A stretch of DNA of 64,000 bases. It comes from DASXUX01 sp036504595. GTDB taxonomy: Bacteria; Planctomycetota; SZUA-567; H5-PLA8. The stretch lies in the NCBI GenBank assembly GCA_036504595.1, contig DASXUX010000042.1, forward strand, positions 310,001 through 374,000. The letters are read 5' to 3'. Below the pieces are notes generated by a model. The model searched no databases, was not told the origin of the DNA, and saw nothing but the letters and a program-made list of their open reading frames with translations. Shown in pieces: positions 63,101 to 64,000 of the stretch. Within the stretch, counting starts at the first letter, position 1; each line of letters starts with the position of its first letter. Position numbers and translations under genes: made by a program.

Positions 63101-64000
63101 CGCAGACCTTGACAGTGACCAGTGGCCAGATTTCTGTGGGTGGAACGGCTGCTCCAGTGATCGGGCCTTTCGTCACCGTGGCCTTCGGTGCGGCTGAAGG
63201 CATCGTCAACACGAGCAGCACGGGCACGATTCGGATTGACGGGATCATTACCGGCGCGGGCGGACTGACCAAGGCTGGCAACGGCACTTTGGCGCTCACG
63301 AATGCTGGCAGCACTTACACGGCGGCGACCAATCTGCAAGGCGGAATGCTGCTGTTGGGCGCTGGCGTCACTGACGCAGTGCTGGGTGACGTGGCGAATC
63401 CCGTAAATCTGAACGGTGGCACCCTGGCCATCACGACCGGGTTCGATACGGCAACGACGGGCAACCGCGTCTACAACATCAACGCTCCAATCGGCCTTCC
63501 ATACGTCGGCGGCATTGACGTGGCGGCCGGTCAGACGTTTACGCTCAGCAGTGCCCTTGCTGGAAACGGCGCTTTGGCCATCAACCCGGATGGCACGCTG
63601 GCTCCGTGGAATGGAACGGTTGTTTTGGCGGCGAGTTCGACGCGTGGCGGCAGCGTTCAAGTGAACGCCGGCACGGTGAGCGTTGCCGATTCGGGCGGAA
63701 CGGGCCTCGGCGCCACGACGACGTTGACCTTGGGGCAGCCCTTCGGCACGCTCCCGACCACGTTGCAGGTTGCCAATGTCACGGTCACCAATGTGATCAC
63801 CGCGAATAACAACTCGAAGATTCAGTACGTCAGTGCTCCAGCCGCAACATCGGGCGGCGTGACCGGCGCCATGACCATCGGCCGCGATGCCCATGTCACG
63901 ATACAGGCCGGCGCGAATACTTCCATTGGCGCGACGGCGGACATTTTCACCCTCGGAGCGATAAACGGAGGGACCGGCGCAGCACAGATTACCATCATCG
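45148..64000 (+). CDS. giant secreted surface protein, continuation after frameshift, cut by window edge
   Basis: Open without a stop for 18.85 kb (about 6,284 codons) to the right edge, in the frame one base back from the upstream part. GGSSYTGSTIVSAGTLRLQGD directly completes the interrupted repeat LAKNGPGTLLLTQA. It contains more than fifteen autotransporter-associated beta-strand repeats (KxGxGTLxLxGxNTYxGxTxxxxGxL), two PA14 domains, one LamG-like domain and six SGAAxGQ-type modules. Eight W-rich motifs (GxWxxxxTWxxGxxPxxxDVxIRHxVTL) mark superunits. Glycine, asparagine and threonine are abundant and cysteine is rare, as in extracellular beta-helices. No outer-membrane anchor is seen because the C-terminus lies beyond the window. 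The break may be a sequencing error, a mutation or programmed. Confidence 0.82.
51820..52195 (+). other. unnamed beta-sandwich-like module with W-rich signature
   Basis: FFCYAWLDPNDPPSEIMMQW, YRAYWGSNVIRWGTDATA, YMGPLPPLGQWVRLEVPCSQ and FKGWAFVQQNGRVVWDRAGY. I recall similar segments in large planctomycete proteins, but I cannot name the family. It is inserted between two beta-helix blocks of the giant protein. Confidence 0.55.
53515..53945 (+). other. PA14 domain, copy 2 of 3
   Basis: GLLGQYYFNQTVTPPATFMR, YSVRWTGQFLATTNEIYTFY, TDDGCVLIVNGQTLVNQ and WYNIEFQLRQGAGGAYADLS. Confidence 0.85.
56986..57600 (+). other. LamG/concanavalin-A-like domain in the giant protein
   Basis: ALHYTFDEAVGAVSAADASG, PVTVSFWNYV, QWVHIALVSAG, GIYVNGVLVSA and FTGSMDDFRIYSRVLSSAEI are the typical landmarks of a LamG-like jellyroll, often glycan-binding. 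Confidence 0.85.
60601..61060 (+). other. PA14 domain, copy 3 of 3
   Basis: GLRGDYYTGMNFATYQGMRL, FSVIWTGYVQADYSDTYTFY, SDDGGRLFINNQIVGDMYQ and YPIRIEMYQNTGGGQAGLFW. Confidence 0.85.

Noticed and set aside
1..64000. tRNA, rRNA, transposases, integrases, attachment sites, replication origin
   Set aside because: I looked for them by eye on both strands and saw none that I could support; a tRNAscan or covariance scan would be needed to exclude small RNA genes.

Overview
This is a GC-rich bacterial chromosomal window. Very large secreted repeat proteins, a TPR-bearing secretin, a membrane-anchored pseudokinase, PKD/PA14/LamG modules and autotransporter-associated beta-strand repeats suggest a Planctomycetota/Verrucomicrobiota-type (PVC) or neighbouring candidate-phylum genome. 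That placement is inferred from gene content only. I see no rRNA, tRNA, CRISPR array, transposase or phage genes.

Layout. (1) 0-8.1 kb, mostly plus: the 3' part of a TPR-secretin gene, a small minus-strand four-helix-bundle gene inside a pair of inverted heptamer repeats, then two secreted TPR proteins with Lys/Glu/Pro-rich tails. (2) 8.2-17.1 kb, all minus, transcribed right to left: membrane pseudokinase, TolB-propeller/PDZ protein, a lipoprotein joining FlgG-like and FlgC-like flagellar-rod domains, a sensor histidine kinase and a sigma-54-dependent response regulator. (3) 17.4-30.2 kb, all plus: a Cys-pair protein, a 1505-residue PKD/HEAT protein, a ComEC-like protein with a degenerate C-terminal metallo-beta-lactamase domain, a DUF3574 lipoprotein, an NfnAB-type transhydrogenase pair and a TerC-family membrane protein. 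(4) 30.2-37.2 kb, minus: a large secreted protein, then prmC, an endonuclease III-like gene, prfA and rpmE, a translation-linked cluster. (5) 37.5-64 kb, plus: a DUF4388 protein, then one enormous surface-protein gene that runs off the right edge. It is open for 24.8 kb apart from a single one-base frameshift near 45,150.

Two repeat systems run across the left 39 kb and are absent from the giant gene. Nearly every intergenic gap there carries tandem 7-bp repeats, usually as inverted pairs able to fold into long hairpins, and the 7-mer differs at each locus. Separately, a 24-bp GC-rich palindromic element occurs at least ten times inside five genes, always keeping the reading frame open. A third palindrome built on GCAATCC...GGATTGC carries what looks like the prfA Shine-Dalgarno sequence in its loop.

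The most unusual protein is the FlgG/FlgC-like lipoprotein, which sits beside a sigma-54 two-component system with no other flagellar gene in view. The giant surface protein (more than 8,300 residues in the window) is built from repeated superunits of roughly 2.1-3.5 kb.
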